From Cryptomeria japonica (lineage: Eukaryota > Streptophyta > Pinopsida > Cupressales > Cupressaceae), in assembly GCF_030272615.1 (NCBI RefSeq), contig NC_081405.1, forward strand, positions 649,549,420-649,613,419: DNA of 64,000 nt, given 5' to 3'. The position numbers and the translations under genes were made by a program. Shown in pieces: positions 43,481 to 57,041 of this stretch (its first letter is position 1; each line of letters begins with the position of its first letter). Below the pieces are notes generated by a model. That model was not told where the DNA came from, searched no databases, and saw only the letters and a program-made list of their open reading frames with translations.

Positions 43481-45490
43481 ACAAGTGTCAAATGAAACAT
43501 CATATGTATATTTGCAACATATATGTATAAAAAGTTTGCATTGTACATATAATATCATCAAACAACGATCATAAACTGTGTTGGTGGGCCCTCCACTGAT
43601 CCATGTCAGGAATGTTGTCTGTGCACAAGAAAGTACATTTACACATAAGAACATGTATATATAAGCACATGGCGGAAATAAATATTATCTCACCATAACT
43701 ATGCAAATTTTACTTCAACATAACTATATGCAAATTTTACCTGGTCGGATCCATCATTTGCACCATCAGAGTGTGCATGCACCACAAGAATCATAGATGA
43801 AGAACTCAAATGTTGCCCACGAACCTAGATCATATGTGTGTGTGTGTGTGTGTTAAAAAATTATTAACATTCATATCTTTGAATTGAAATGAGCTCTCAA
43901 TATAGGTATATCTATTTAAATATTAAAATACCAGACTATGACCATGTGTAGGAGTAGAAGGAGGTTGTAAATATCCTAATGTCTCCAATGAAATATGATG
44001 TTGTATATGATTCAAAATTAAAATTGTGTTAACAATCTTGAAGTTGAAATCCACTATTTAAAATCAATTAAAAAATATGACCTTATAGAACAAACAATGT
44101 GCGCTTGACTATGACCATGTGTAGGAGCTGAAGGAGGCTGCAAATCTCCTAATGTCTCCAATGTAATAGGATGTTGTATATAATTGAAAATTCAAATTAT
44201 GTTAACAATTTTGAAGTTGATATCCACTATTTAAAATCAATTAAATAATATGACCTTACATAAAAAATAATGTGTACCTCAGGTCCTCACGAGACTTGAA
44301 GGGTCTCTCGATCCTGCTTACCTTAGATGAATGGAAGGACACATGGTCAACATCTATATCCAAAGATGCATCCTTTAATTCAACATGCAAACTAGTATAG
44401 TGACCATAACCTCAAGAAGGAGGTGTAAAAGTAACAGGCGACAGTGGTGTATGTCATAGTGGCTCAGGTGTCGAATTGACTAGTGTAGGCTGAGGAGGAG
44501 GTGTGTGATGAACTAATGTATGTGGTGGAGGGGTTGTAGATTGTACTAGAATTCCCCCTCTCTCCTCATCACCCTGAGATGCTCTACCACCATGGCTTCT
44601 AGACCCACCTCTATGTACATGTCATCTCACCTGTGTCGGTACATCCTCGAGTGGGATCCCAAGATAAGAAGAAATAAATGTGTAAGAATCTAATAAATCA
44701 CTAGACAACAATGCACTCATTCGTTGCAAAGGATCAACCTCTGTCAACCATGCAATGTCAAGTGGAGATGGCATGTCTACACAAATATAAGGATCAATGC
44801 CACTACTCAATGTCACATCTATAGACTGTGGAAAGATAGTCTTTGATTGCAACAAATATCTCCCAACATGATTAGATGACATCTGATTGGCCTGAGTGGC
44901 AATGTGTGCAATATTGGAGAATATGTGTTGCCTAACATCATCCACTTCTACATCTATTACCTATGATAATTCCAAATGTTTTGGCAAATCCAAAAGGTTT
45001 GAACCAACTAATGAACGTTTATTAATGAGCACTAGTGCATCAGGTGGTCTATAACCTCCCTCTCCCCTGCCCAACATTTGTTGGTATATCTCTATAATCT
45101 ACATCTAATTCCATATGAAACTCTGCAAACAATTGTTTGTAGAAATAAAGTGGCAACTCATCCTTTTGTGACCACATATGATGAGTTGCCAACCATCAAG
45201 GATATATGAATGGTATCAAAATCAGATCAGTGCATCTAGTCACTAAATAGCCCCTGACCTTACGCTCACTCCATACATGATGGGGGAACATGGTAAGGAC
45301 CTATGTGGAAGATACATTCCAGTTGAGGGTTTTCCATCCCACTAGGCTAATCACACTACAATAAAGGGAGGCATAAAAAGAATCAACAGACATATCATCA
45401 TTTGGATTGTATGATCGAATAGTGCCAATCATACGCATTCAAATCATCCCTAATAATCCACATCCTTTCCATATTTGGCTAGGGAGGGGT
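43480..45490 (-). pseudogene. Decayed multi-exon gene of unknown family
   Basis: From 45490 downward one minus frame reads through with about five stops: blocks NPNDDMSVDSFYASLYCS, VGWKTLNWNV, WSERKVRGYLVTRC and PLYFYKQLFAEFHMELDVDY, then an open stretch 44945-44622. A Pro-rich tail follows (TTPPPHTLVHHTPPPQPTL, about 44550-44490) with a donor near 44277. Small exons follow at about 44170-44105 and 43990-43930, which are near-duplicates of each other (LETLG-LQPPS-PTHGHS), then about 43826-43742 and 43619-43540. The outer chromovirus inserted into it at 45493. Possible upstream coding sequence resumes at about 63200-63120. No domain is recognised. Like the transposon's second gene it has short, duplicated exons; the two may be related only in style. 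Confidence 0.45.
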
Positions 45491-45492
45491 GG

Positions 45493-46186
45493 TCGTGTAG
45501 GGAACCTAGCACTCTAAGAATGAAAGTTTTGATTTTTTTTTAGGTTGTGTGGTATTTGTGATGTAATTATGGACCAACCATTGAGGACTCAGTAGAGCCA
45601 TGGTTGATTTGTCCAAATTTTTGGTTTGAGTCAATTGTGCCCAGGATGTTGTTAGCCTAAGAAGTGAGATGCTTAAGTAGTTCATAGAAAAAATACTCCA
45701 GATGAATGTATTCATGTATTGGGAGTCAATTGAGTTGTTTTTAGGTATTCTAGGGTGTTTGAGGACCTTTAAGAGTCTTAGAATGCAATAAAATGAAAAA
45801 TTGCATCTTGGGGCAAAAGTTGTCAAAAGTTGCTTAGCAACTTTTTGTAATTTCTTGCAAAAGTTGCATTTTTGGTTATGGGTGTTAGGAAGTTAGTTGA
45901 ACTGATTGAAACAAGTGGATATAAGACAAATTTCACTTCATTGTATAGGTTGGTGGATTGGAAATGCAAAAGCAAGTTTTTGGTTTGTGAAGCAACTTTA
46001 TTTCCACTGATTTTTGATAGTTTTGTCTTGTTTTCCTTGCTTGTACGGTCCAGTATGGGCTTTCTTTCATTAAGGTTGATTTGTAGGTTTGATTGTTACA
46101 GTTTGTAGAGATTTATTTTATTCTTTGCAACTAGGAGCAAAACCCTTGCAAGTAGGGTTTAAGAGAAAGAAATGGCTCTAACCTAG
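45493..46186 (+). repeat. Outer element 5' LTR, first part
   Basis: TCGTGTAGGGAACCTAGCAC matches TGGTGTAGGGCACCTAGCAC at 61400; the second base of the terminal TG is mutated to C. It ends at the CCTAG target of the inner element. Confidence 0.92.
46182..46186. repeat. Target-site duplication of the inner chromovirus (left)
   Basis: CCTAG, repeated exactly at 56084-56088. The outer 3' LTR has the single uninterrupted copy in CTAACCTAGGCATT (about 62129-62142). Confidence 0.95.
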
Positions 46187-48795
46187 TTGTGCACGAGCAC
46201 CTGAGCACCTGAATGCTCAAATCCTAGCAGGTATAACATTTTATTGCAAATTAAGCATGTGTGTTTATTTTTATGCTTCTAGTAGGTTTAATAGGTAAAT
46301 TTTGTGGTGTAATAAGGTTTGGAACTCATTTTGTGAGTTTCCAAGATTTTTTTTTTTTTTTTTGCTCGGTAGGCTAAAAATTGTCAATTTTGGGTCCAAA
46401 TGAGCATTTTTGAATTTTTGGTGTTGTGAATCCTTGAAAGGCATTGGATAATGTTTATTTAGTGTTTCTAAATGATGTTGAGTCATTGGTTTGAGTGCCA
46501 AGTCACCGGAGGTCAAAATGCAATTTTTGAGCAACAAAAAGTTGTCAAAAAGTTGTCAAAAGTTGTCAAAAAGAGGTTTTTCGTGGTTTTGGTTAGTTCC
46601 AGCCTGTACCTGTCTGTACAAGGGCTTCAATAAGTTGGCACAGGTATAAAAACCATGTTCCAATCATTGTATGGGTTGTTCATTTTGGAAAATTAAGAAA
46701 AATACTTGTTTTGCTCTTGTTTTCTGTGAGTTTTTAACTAGTTTTCTGCACTTTTTAGAGTACAGTCTGTACGATGGCTCCATGAGTCCGTACTGAACCT
46801 TTTTTTGATTGATGTGATCTCCTTTGATGTTTTAGTAGTGATCTTTGATCTTTTCTTGGGGTTTGGAACAAGTTTTGTTTGAAGTGCTCTTGAGAAAAAC
46901 ATTGTTTTGTGGTTCCAATGGAAGATCATTCATGGTCCAATTGATTTCTTCAAAGTCTCTTCATCCATGGCTTTGAGGAAGTTTGTTGGACATTCTGTAC
47001 ATACTATACCATACATCTATTTCCCTTTTCCAGCAATGCACAAGTGTTTGTAAGCCCATGACAAGTGTGTGAAGTGAGCAACTTGGCTTGGGTATTCTCA
47101 AATTTGTTAGAATGGTACTTTGTTGTTCATAGCACTGTACTTTGAAATGTTCAAGGAGAATCAAGTTGGCAAGAGTCATCAATATCATTTACCATCCTTG
47201 TCTCTCTCATGACTTGGTTGGATGTAAGAGGCAAAGGTGTAAAACGGACTACAAAACAGTGAGTCACTGTTTCATTGTTAGATCCTCATTGCCAACCTCT
47301 CTAAATGGATAGTATGAAATGATGTATTCCTCTTTCTTGCATCATGAAAATGTATTTACAAGTGGTTTCAATGTTGAGATGACAAGTTACACAAATTGAT
47401 TGTAAAGGACCTAAATAAGGATCCTAAAACAGTGTACTTTTTGTCACAGTCATATAGGGTTGTCTTGATTTGTGTCATCCTTTAAGTATTCAAACCTTCA
47501 AGATCTTTGAAGAGGATAAATGCATTATTCTATCATGCCTTTAACACCTTTTGCAGGCCAGGGACTGAGTAAAGAAGCAAACAAAACAAAGAAAGGAAGT
47601 TGCATTAACCTTATTGCTGTAAAAAATGCAATGTTGACTGTGTATGAACAGCAGTTATAAAATCCTTTCTTATTTGCTGTGTAGGGTGTTCCAACTGATG
47701 TCAAACCATTTTTGCATCCCTAATTTACATACTTTCATTGTATTTGGTTTATCAATGATCAAAGTGTATGCAAAATCCTAAAAACATTGCTGTCCCAGTC
47801 ATCTAGACTGTTATTTCTATGTAAGGGTAGCAGTATGACACTTGTTTGATATAATGACAATATTAGAAGATAAGTTTTGAAACTTTGGAGGTGTTTGGAA
47901 TATGTTAAATCAAGGATTGAAGCATTTAAGTTTCCCTAGTATCAAGAAGAAAACTTGTAAATTGCAAACCCTCACTAAAACTTTCAAAAACCCTTGAAAA
48001 GTGCCTATTTTGTGGGACAGCAATAAAATAGTCTGTACAGTACTTGCCATAGAAAAAATCCTTGAGTCTTCATCATCAATAGACCACATCTCCAAGGGTT
48101 TTCCATGAAGTATAACAGATTGAGCAGAGTGAACAAATCTCACTAAAAACTAGGGCTAATTCTAGTAGCGTTTTTGGAGCAAATTTGACAATTTCATGAA
48201 TTCGGTAAGGAAGGAGGAGTAAGTGATGGTTTCAAATCATCAAAACTGATAAGTTAAGACTTGAGACACCCTAATACAAGTTCCTCAGTATCGCACTAAG
48301 TCATTTGATCAAAATGACCATTTGAACCTAGAAGTTGCCTTGAGTAAAACAACATTCTTTGCACCCAACTTGGAAATTTTCACTCTTGCAAGGTGAAGGA
48401 CAGTCATCACACTTTGCAGACCTATTTAGATGCTCAGTCAACACATTAATATGATTGAAATCCTCAAAGGTGCAAACAAGGTCAGGTAAACCATGGTTCT
48501 CCAATAGTTGCCCATTCCTGGAAGAGAGGAGATTCAGCCAGTTGGACAACCAAACTTGTTCATTTTTGGTGACACACAAGAGGATCTCATTTCAGACTTG
48601 AATGCCTTGGCATGGAAGGTAAGGAGGAGTGATGTCCAATACAATAGGGTGCAAGTAGTGTTGAATAGAGAGGAGGAGATAGGAGAAAGGTTTAGAAGAA
48701 TCGCATTTGTGCCTAGGGATTGATTTGGGAAGTACATTGAGAACAAAGCCCACCAACCTCAAAAGAAGACTAACCTTCTATGAGACTCCTCATCA
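46187..48795 (+). repeat. Inner element 5' LTR
   Basis: Starts TTGTGCACGAGCACCTGAGC (terminal TG altered to TT) and ends GAGACTCCTCATCA. No gene is inside; short minus ORFs are repeated identically in the other LTR. Confidence 0.95.
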
Positions 48796-48840
48796 TAGTG
48801 GTATTAGAGCCAATTCAGATTTGGGTTGAGAGATTAGCAT

Positions 48841-51800
48841 ATGTCTGGTAGTGAGTCAGTGGGAGACAACACTGACAACATGGTGACCAATGTAGAGTTA
48901 GCAAAGAGAATGGAGGATCAGGGTGAAGAAAATAGACTCCTTAGGGAAAGATTACAACAACTTGAAAGAAAGTTGAACCAAGTAGAAGTCAAGACCGAAG
49001 AAGTCAGTGAGAGTAGAAAGTGCTAAAGATAAGAAGGAAACCTTAGAGGAAGAAATCCCAGAACCAGATCCAATCTTGGATAAAGAACAAGAAACCTTTT
49101 TACAAGCTTTGAAAGCTTTGACTGGAAAGGCCCTAGATGGAGTGTCCCTTTTTAGTGGCAAGATGGAACCAGAAACACTAATGGAGTGGATAGAGGGTCT
49201 AGAGAATCACTTTGAATGTGATGGTATTACTGAAGCACAGAAAGTGAAGGTAGCCAAATCCAGAATGAGAGGGGTAGCCTTAACTTGGTGGAAATTCATC
49301 CAAGAGGAAAGGGTGAAAGAGGGAAAGAAACCCATAACCACCTGGAAGAAAATGGTGACTAAGATCAAAGACACCTACATGCTTGAAGATTATGAAATCT
49401 AGTTGCACAGGAAGAGACAAAACTTAAGACAGGAAGACCTAGATGTCAATAGTTACACTGAAGAATTCCAAAAACTAAGCCTTAGATCTAAGGTGCAAGA
49501 AGATGAAAATGTCAGAGTAGCTAGGTATCTCAATGGGTTAAGATGGAATATTCAGGAAGAGTTAAGCCTATGGTGTCCCAACACATTACAATAGTGTTAT
49601 CAATTAGCATTGAAGGTAGAAGAGAGAAACAAGAAGAAACAAGAACATAATGGTAGAGGCAGAGGCAGAGGAAACAAAGGCAGTCATAGAGGCAATTTTG
49701 GGGGAAGATACACAGATCATAGGTCCCAAGGAGAGTCTAAGCTTATTGAGAAAAGAAGGGATTCTCAGAGCAGACCCAACTATAGGGGTAGGGGATCAGG
49801 CAACCTAGGAAGGGGTAGATCTAATGGACCTGGAAGAGGTTCATACTTCTCCACCATGAAGTGTTACAACTGTCAGAAACTAGGCCATCCAGCATATAGA
49901 TGCCCAGAAAAGCCAAGCTCATCTCAAGGAGGTGATAAGAGAGTCCATTTTGTGCAAGAGGAAACCACACCAAATCAAAGGTGTCTACCATCAGAAGAAG
50001 GGGAAAACCTCATTATCAGGAGGATCCTCATGAAAGAGCCATCTCAGAAAGATATGTCTCAAAGGAAAGCTCTTTTCAGGATCAAATGTAAGATCCAAGG
50101 AAAGGTGTGCAAAGTTATCATTGACTCAGGATCAACTGATAACATCATATCGGAAGAAGCTGCTACAAAAATTCATCTACCTAGAATGCAGCACAATGAG
50201 CCCTACAAGGTCACATGGTTGGAAAAAGGGCAGCATGTATTGGTGAGTGAACAAACATGGGTAGAGTTTAACATAGGTGAGTACCAAGATAAGATTTTGT
50301 GTGATATACTACCTATGGATGCTTGTCATTTGCTTTTAGGAAGACCTTGGCAATTTGACAGGAAAGCACAATATGATGGTGAAAAGAACTCATACTCATT
50401 TTTCAAGAATGGTATCAACTATAAAAGTCAGTCCCTTAATGAAGACAGTGAGGGCAGCAAACCACAAGTTCCCAAAACCTTGTTAGTTGGTGAAAAGGAG
50501 TTCATTCATACCTTAAAAGAACGTGATGGCATAGGTTTTGCATTAGTAACTAAACTAGTTGATGAAAAGAAAGAAAAGAAGGTAGAAATCCCATATGAGG
50601 TGCAACAACTTCTAGATTAGTTTAAGTCAATTGTTAATGATGGTCAACCAACCTCTCTACCTCCTCAGAGAGCCATTAGCCACCAGATAGATTTCATCCC
50701 AGGTGCATCCTTACCAAACAAAGCTGCTTACAAAATGACACTTGAACAAAATCAGGAAGTGGCAAGACAAATCCAAGAGCTATTAGACCAAGGATTGATT
50801 AGAAAAAGTATTAGTCCATGTGCAATACCCACAGTGTTAGCACCTAAGAAAGGTGGGGCTTGGAGACTTTGTACAGATTCAAGAGCAATAAATAGGATCA
50901 CAATCAGGTATAGATTCCCCATTCCTAGGATAGAAGATCTTATGGATTGTTTAGGGGGAGCAAAATATTTCAGTAAGATAGACCTAAAAAGTGGTTATCA
51001 TCAAATCCACATCAAAGAGGGAGATGAATGGAAAACAGCTTTCAAGACAAATGAGGGGTTGTATGAATGGCTAGTCATGCCATTTGGATTAAAAAATGCA
51101 CCTAGTACATTCATGAGATTGATGAATGAGGTGTTACATGACTTCATAGGTAGGTTTGTAGTTGTGTACCTTGATGACATCTTAATTTTCAGTCAAACCA
51201 AGGAAGAACACCTCCAACATTTGCAGATTGTCTTACAAAGATTGAATGATGAACAACTTACTATCAACCTAGAAAAATGTGATTTCCTTAAGCAAGAGCT
51301 GGTCTATTTGGGTTTTGTTGTTTTAGGGGGTGATTTGAAGATGGATCCAGATAAGGTAGAAGCCATAGTTCATTGGCCAACCCCTAAGAATGCTAGTGAT
51401 GTTAGGAGTTTTCATGGACTTGCTCAATTTTATAGGAAATTTATCAGAGGTTTCAATGAAATATGTGCACCTATGTTAGAAACCATTAAGGGTGGTGTGA
51501 AAGTGAAATTTCAGTGGATAGAAGTAGCTAATAGTGGATTTGAATTGTTGAAAGTCAAACTTGCTACCCAACCAGTGTTGATTCTACCTAGTTTTGACAA
51601 ATTGTTTACCTTAGAGTGTGATGCAAGTAATATTGCTATTGGTGCTGTTTTGAGTTAGGATAATAGACCTGTTGCATTTTTCAGTGAAAAGCTTAATGAT
51701 GCTAAGAAGAAATATTCTTCATATGATCTTGAAATGTATGCTTTGGTTCAGACACTTAGGAAATGGAGGCATTACCTTCTTCCTAAAGAATTTGTGGTTT

Positions 51801-53462
51801 ACACTAACAACCAGGCACTTAGTTTTCTCAATTCACAGGATAAGCTTAGTCACAAACATGTTAAATGGGTAGAGTCTTTGCAAGCATATACCTTTACTTT
51901 GAAGCATAAGAAAGGACAGTGCAATAAAGTAGTTGATGCATTGAGTAGGAGGTTACTTACTATTCAAGAAATTCAGATTAGAGGTATTGGTATAGAATGT
52001 TTTAAGGATTTATATCCACATGATTCTGATTTTGCTGATATTTACAAAGTTTGTCAAGATTTTCAGAATACTTTTCATAGTGAATATGCTGACTATACTT
52101 TGCAGAATGGATTGTTATTCAGGGGTGGACAGCTGTGTGTGCCAAAAGGTTCAATGAGGGAGAATCTGATACAGGAAAAACACAATGGTTGCTTGAGTGG
52201 TCACTTTGGTCTTAATAAGACTTTGGAATTGGTTCAGAGGCACTATTTTTGGCCTAAGATGCAGGCAGATGTCAGGAATATGTTGAGCAATGCATGGTAT
52301 GTCAGAAAGCCAAGGGTACTAGCATGAATGCTGGTTTGTATCAACCTCTTCCCATACCTTCTAGGCCTTGGGATTGCATTAGTATGGATTTTGTGGTAGG
52401 TTTGCCCAAAAAAAAAATAGGATGTGATAGTATTTTTGTGGTTGTTGACAGATTCAATAAAATGGCACATTTCATACCTTGCAAAACTACTAATGATGCT
52501 AGTCACATTGCTTTTCTTTTCTTTAAGGAAGTTGTACGAATTCATGGTTTTCCATCTAGCATTGTATCTGATAGAGATGCTAAGTTTTTGGGTCATTTTT
52601 GGAAAACTTTATGGAAGAAATTGGGTACTAACTTGTCTTTTGGCTCAGCTTACCATCCACAGACAAATGGCCAAATAGAAGTGGTGAACAAAACATTGGG
52701 TAATCTACTCAGATGTCTTACCAAAGAATATGGGCAAAGTTGGGATCAACTCATCCATCAGGCAGAGTTTGCATACAATGACAGTGTAAACAGATCCACT
52801 GGTAAGAGCCCATTTCAGATTGTTTATGGAATGCATCCTAGAGGTGTTTTTGAGTTAAATGATGTAACTAATTTGCAGCAAGTGAGTGGTGCAACAAAAG
52901 ATATGGCACAGTCTATGAAAGAAATTCATGAGCAGGTACAGAAGTCTTTACAGGAAATTACTCAAAAAGTTAAGGAGAGAGTTGACGCTTCAAAAAGAGA
53001 TGTTCAATTTTCAGTGCGTGATTATGTGATGGTCCATCTCAACAAGTCATAGTTACAGAAAGGAGTTCCTACTAATTTGCAAATGAGAAGAGTAGGACCA
53101 TGCAAAATCTTGGCTAAATATGGCCATAATGCTTACAAAGTTGATTTGCCTAATGAAGTTTCTATGTCTCCTATTTTCAATGTTGCAGATTTGGTGCCAT
53201 TCAAAGGGGAGCTACCATAATATTCACAATGAGTTTTAGATCTTTCTCATTCCATTTCTGATCTTTCTCTCCCCTCTTCTTCTACTCCCATTCCTCAGCA
53301 GATACTAGATTCAAGAATCATCAAAAAGACAAGACACCATACCTACTTGGAGCATCTCATCAAGTGGAAGGATAAACTAGCTTCTGAAGCCACATGGATA
53401 CCTAAAAGTGACTTTCTCAAAGCTTTAATTCCTCTTTCTTTACTACCCAAAGGAGTCACATG
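48841..53462 (+). pseudogene. gag-pol of the inner chromovirus (degenerate)
   Basis: Gag starts at 48841 with a coiled coil; a 1-nt slip near 49010 moves it to the next frame. The capsid-like block AKSRMRGVALTWWKF lies near 49255. A CCHC zinc knuckle CYNCQKLGHPAYRCP is near 49862, the protease DSGST near 50122, RT with intact YLDDILIF at 51167-51190, RNase H ([14 protein letters not shown]) from about 51615, integrase with HHCC near 52180-52300, then D-D-E (DFVVGLP, VSDRDAKF, GQIEVVNK). A 1-nt slip occurs near 52290. The C-terminal chromodomain (RIIKKTRHHTYLEHLIKW, about 53315) would target chromatin. Five TAG stops (49400, 49592, 50618, 51656, 53050) plus late TAA/TGA near 53219 kill it. Order PR-RT-RH-IN is Ty3/gypsy. 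Confidence 0.93.
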
Positions 53463-53485
53463 ACTTCTTTGTCCTTAGGGGAGTA

Positions 53486-56083
53486 TGGTGCAGGAGCACC
53501 TGAGCACCTGAATGCTCAAATCCTAGCAGGTATAACATTTTATTGCAAATTAAGAATGTGTGTTTATTTTTATGCTTCTAGTAGGTTTAATAGGTTTTTT
53601 TTGTGGTGTAATAAGGTTTGGAACTCATTTTGCGAGTTTCCAAGATTTTTTTTTGGTTTTTTACTCGGTAGGCTAAAAATTGTCAATTTTGGGTCCAAAT
53701 GAGCATTTTTGAATTTTTGATGTTGTGAAGCCTTGAAAGGCATTGGAGAATGTTTATTTAGTGTTTCTAAATGATGTTGAGTCATTGGTTTGAGTGCCAA
53801 GTCACCGGAGGTCAAAATGCAATTTTTGAGCAACAAAAAGTTGTCAAAAGTTGTCAAAAAGTGGTTTTTGGTGGTTTTGGTTAGTTCTAGCCTGTACCTA
53901 TCTATACAAGGGCTTCAATAAGTTGGAAAAGGTATAAAAATAATGTTCCAATCATTGTATGGGTTGTTCATTTTGGAAAATTAAGAAAAATACTTGTTTT
54001 GCTCTTGTTTTCTGTGAGTTTTTAACTAGTTTTCTGCACTTTTTAGAGTACAGTCCGTACCATGGCTCCATGAGTCCGTACTGAACCTGTTTTTGATTGA
54101 TGTGATCTCCTTTGATGTTTTAGTAGTGATCTCTAATCTTTTCTTGGGGTTTGGAACAAGTTTTGTTTGAAGTGCTCTTGAGAAAAGCATTGTTTTGTGG
54201 TTCCAATGGAAGATCATTCATGGTCCAATTGATTTCTTCAAAGTTTCTTCATCCATGGCTTTGAGGAAGTTTGTTGGACTCTCTGTACATACTATACCAT
54301 ATATCTATTTCCCTTTTCCAGCAATGCACAAGTGTTTGTAAGCCCATGGCAAGTGTGTGTAGTGAGCAACTTGGCTTGGGTATTCTCAAATTTGTTTGAA
54401 TGGTACTTTGCTGTTCATAGCACTGTACTTTGAAATGTTGAAGGAGAATCAAGTTGGCAAGAGTCAGCATTATACTTTACCATCCTTGTCTCTCTCATGA
54501 CTTGGTTGGATGTAAGAGGCAAAGGTGTAAAACAGACTGCAAAACAGTCAGTCACTGTTTCATTGTTAGATCCTCATTGCCAACCTCTCTAAATGGATAG
54601 TATGAAATGATGTATTCCTCTTTCTTGCATCATGAAAATGTATTTACAAGTGGTTTCAATTTTGAGATGACAAGTTACACAAATTGATTGTAAAGGACCT
54701 AAATAAGGATCCTAAAACAGTGTACTTTTTGTCACAGTCATATAGGGTTGTCTTGATTTGTGTCATCCTTTAAGTATTCAAACCTTCAAGATCTTTGAAG
54801 AGGATAAATGCATTATTCTATTATGCCTTTAACACCTTTTGTAGGCTAGGGATAGAGTAAAGAAGCAAACAAAACAAAGAAAGGAAGTTGCATTAACCTT
54901 ATTGCTGTCAAAAATGCAATGTTGACTGTGTATGAACAACAATTATAAAATCCTTTCTTATTTGTTGTGCAGGGTGTTCCAACTGATGTCAAACCATTTT
55001 TGCATCCCTAATTGACATACTTTCATTGTATTTGGTTTATCAATGATCAAAGTGTATGCAAAATCCTAAAAACGTTGCTGTCCCAGTCATCTAGACTGTT
55101 ATTTCTGTGTAAGGGCAGCAGTATGACACTTGTTTGATATAATGACAATATTAGAAGATAAGTTTTGAAACTTTGGATGTGTTTGGAATATTTTTAAGCA
55201 AGGATTGAAGCATTTAAGTTTGCCTAGTATCATGAAGAAAACTTGTAAATTGCAAACCCTCACTAAAACTTTCAAAAACCCTTGAAAAGTGCCTATTTTG
55301 TGGGACGGCACTAAAACAGTCTGTACAGTACTTGCCATAGCAAAAATTCTTGAGTCTTAATCATCAATAGACCACATCTCCAAGGGTTTTCCATGAAGTA
55401 TAACAGATTGAGCAGGGTGAACAAATTTCACTAAAAACTAGGGCTAATTCTAGTAGCCTTTTTGGAGCAAATTTGACAATTTCATGAAATCGGTAAGGAA
55501 GGAGGAGTAAGTGATGGTTTCAAATCATCAAAAATTATAAGTAAAGACTTGAGACACCCTACTACAAGTTCCTCAGCATTGCACTAAGTCATTTGATCAA
55601 AATGATCATTTGAACCTAGAAGTTGCCTTGAGTAAAACAACGTTCTTTGCACCCAACTTGGAAATTTTCATTCTTGCAAGGTGAAGGACAGTCATCACAC
55701 TTTGCAGACCTGTTTAGATGCTCAGTCAACACATTGATATGATTGAAATCCTCAAAGGTGAAAACAAGGTCAGGTAAACCATGGTTCTCCAACAGTTGCC
55801 CATTCCTGGAAGAGAGGAGATTCAGCCAGTTGGACAACCAAACTTGTTCATTTTTGGTGACACACAAGAGGATCTCATTTCAGACTCAAATGGCTTAGCA
55901 TGGAAGCTAAGGAGGAGTGATTTCCAATACAATAGGGCGTAAGTTGTGTTGAATAGAGAGGAGGAGATAGGAGAAAGGTTTAGAAGAATCCCATTTGTGC
56001 CTAGGGATTGATTTGGGAAGTACATTGAGAACAAAGCCCACCAACCTCAAAAGAAGACTAACCTTCTATGAGACTCCTCATCA
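53486..56083 (+). repeat. Inner element 3' LTR
   Basis: TGGTGCAGGAGCACCTGAGC to CTCCTCATCA. It keeps the canonical TG start that the 5' copy lost. Confidence 0.95.
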
Positions 56084-56088
56084 CCTAG
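56084..56088. repeat. Target-site duplication of the inner chromovirus (right)
   Basis: CCTAG, followed by GCATTCTTTTATGG, the continuation of the outer 5' LTR. Confidence 0.95.
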
Positions 56089-56956
56089 GCATTCTTTTAT
56101 GGCACTTGTTGAATAACTAATAATTCTATATTAGGGTCTATACATAGCTTAGTAATAGGGTGTTTGATGTTGCAGGTCTAGGAGGAGGAAAAGGAATGAA
56201 GCCCTAGGCTCACCGCTGGGAGTAGGTGAGTTAGGACAGCAAGAAAAGTGTGATTTGTGAGCACATGGAGATTGGGGTAGGCCCAAGTAGAATATGAATG
56301 GAAATCCCTTTGAGTACCCTTAAAGGTTCCCAAGGTTTTTGGAGTAGAATATTTGACTAGTGAAGAGTAATAGACCTATCTTGTCAATCCATCAGATAGG
56401 CCTAAAACCTCTCAAAATAGTGCAGCATTGGAAACCCAACCTACCTTTTCCTTTATCATCTATAACTTCCAAAAGGGTACTCAAATCCATTATTTATTTC
56501 TAGGATTGTTTGGGATTTTTGCAAGTTAAATCCCTAAAACCGCCTATGGAGGGCTAATGCAATTAGGCATAATTAGGTGTCAATAGAGATCTAAGAGGGA
56601 TAAGAAGTCATGGGATGGATTTGGTGAGTCTTAAACCTTGAAACTCATTGAAGACACATTTTTGATGCATTAGGAAACCATAGGAAGAGATTGTGTGGTA
56701 AGATCCATGCAGGAGTGGTTGGAGCCCAAGGGAGGAGTGTGTGAGTAATTGAGGCGACAACCTCAAGTGGTGAAGTTGATTGTCTAGAAACCATTGGCTA
56801 TAGATAGGAGGCAAGTAAAGAAGGTTTAGACCTTTGAGGCCTCATTTTCATAACCCATGTCAAGTGCCACAAGAAGGAATTGAGAAGTTGTAGAGTTGAG
56901 TAGGACGAGTCACTCAAGACGGTGTAACAAATAGGGCTTCAAGACTCTCTGCATTA
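56089..56956 (+). repeat. Outer element 5' LTR, second part
   Basis: GCATTCTTTTATGGCACTTG to GACTCTCTGCATTA aligns with 62138-63025. It holds no gene. Confidence 0.92.
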
Positions 56957-56959
56957 GAG

Positions 56960-56972
56960 TGGTATCAAAGCC
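56960..56972 (+). promoter_or_regulatory. Primer-binding site of the outer chromovirus
   Basis: TGGTATCAAAGCC, initiator-Met tRNA type with one change from TGGTATCAGAGCC, three bases inside the LTR end. Confidence 0.85.
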
Positions 56973-57041
56973 ATTCTTTGAAAGATTTGGTGTATGTTAG
57001 ACTGTGAAGAATGAGAAGAAATTTCAATACCTCCAAAGGAA

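Larger units (their letters stand above)
46187..56083 (+). mobile_element. Inner Ty3/gypsy chromovirus, full length
   Basis: 9.9 kb, with LTRs 46187-48795 (2609 bp) and 53486-56083 (2598 bp), about 96-97% alike by eye. Internal region is 48796-53485 with primer-binding site TGGTATTAGAGCC at 48799 and polypurine tract TAGGGGAGTA before 53486. It has perfect 5-bp target duplication CCTAG. The LTR carries a TATA-like GTATAAAAACC near 46644. Confidence 0.95.

Noticed and set aside
46271-56034. Minus-strand ORFs (83-88 codons) occurring twice, about 7.3 kb apart
   Set aside because: They are identical positions in the two LTRs of the inner chromovirus; no protein features and antisense to the element.
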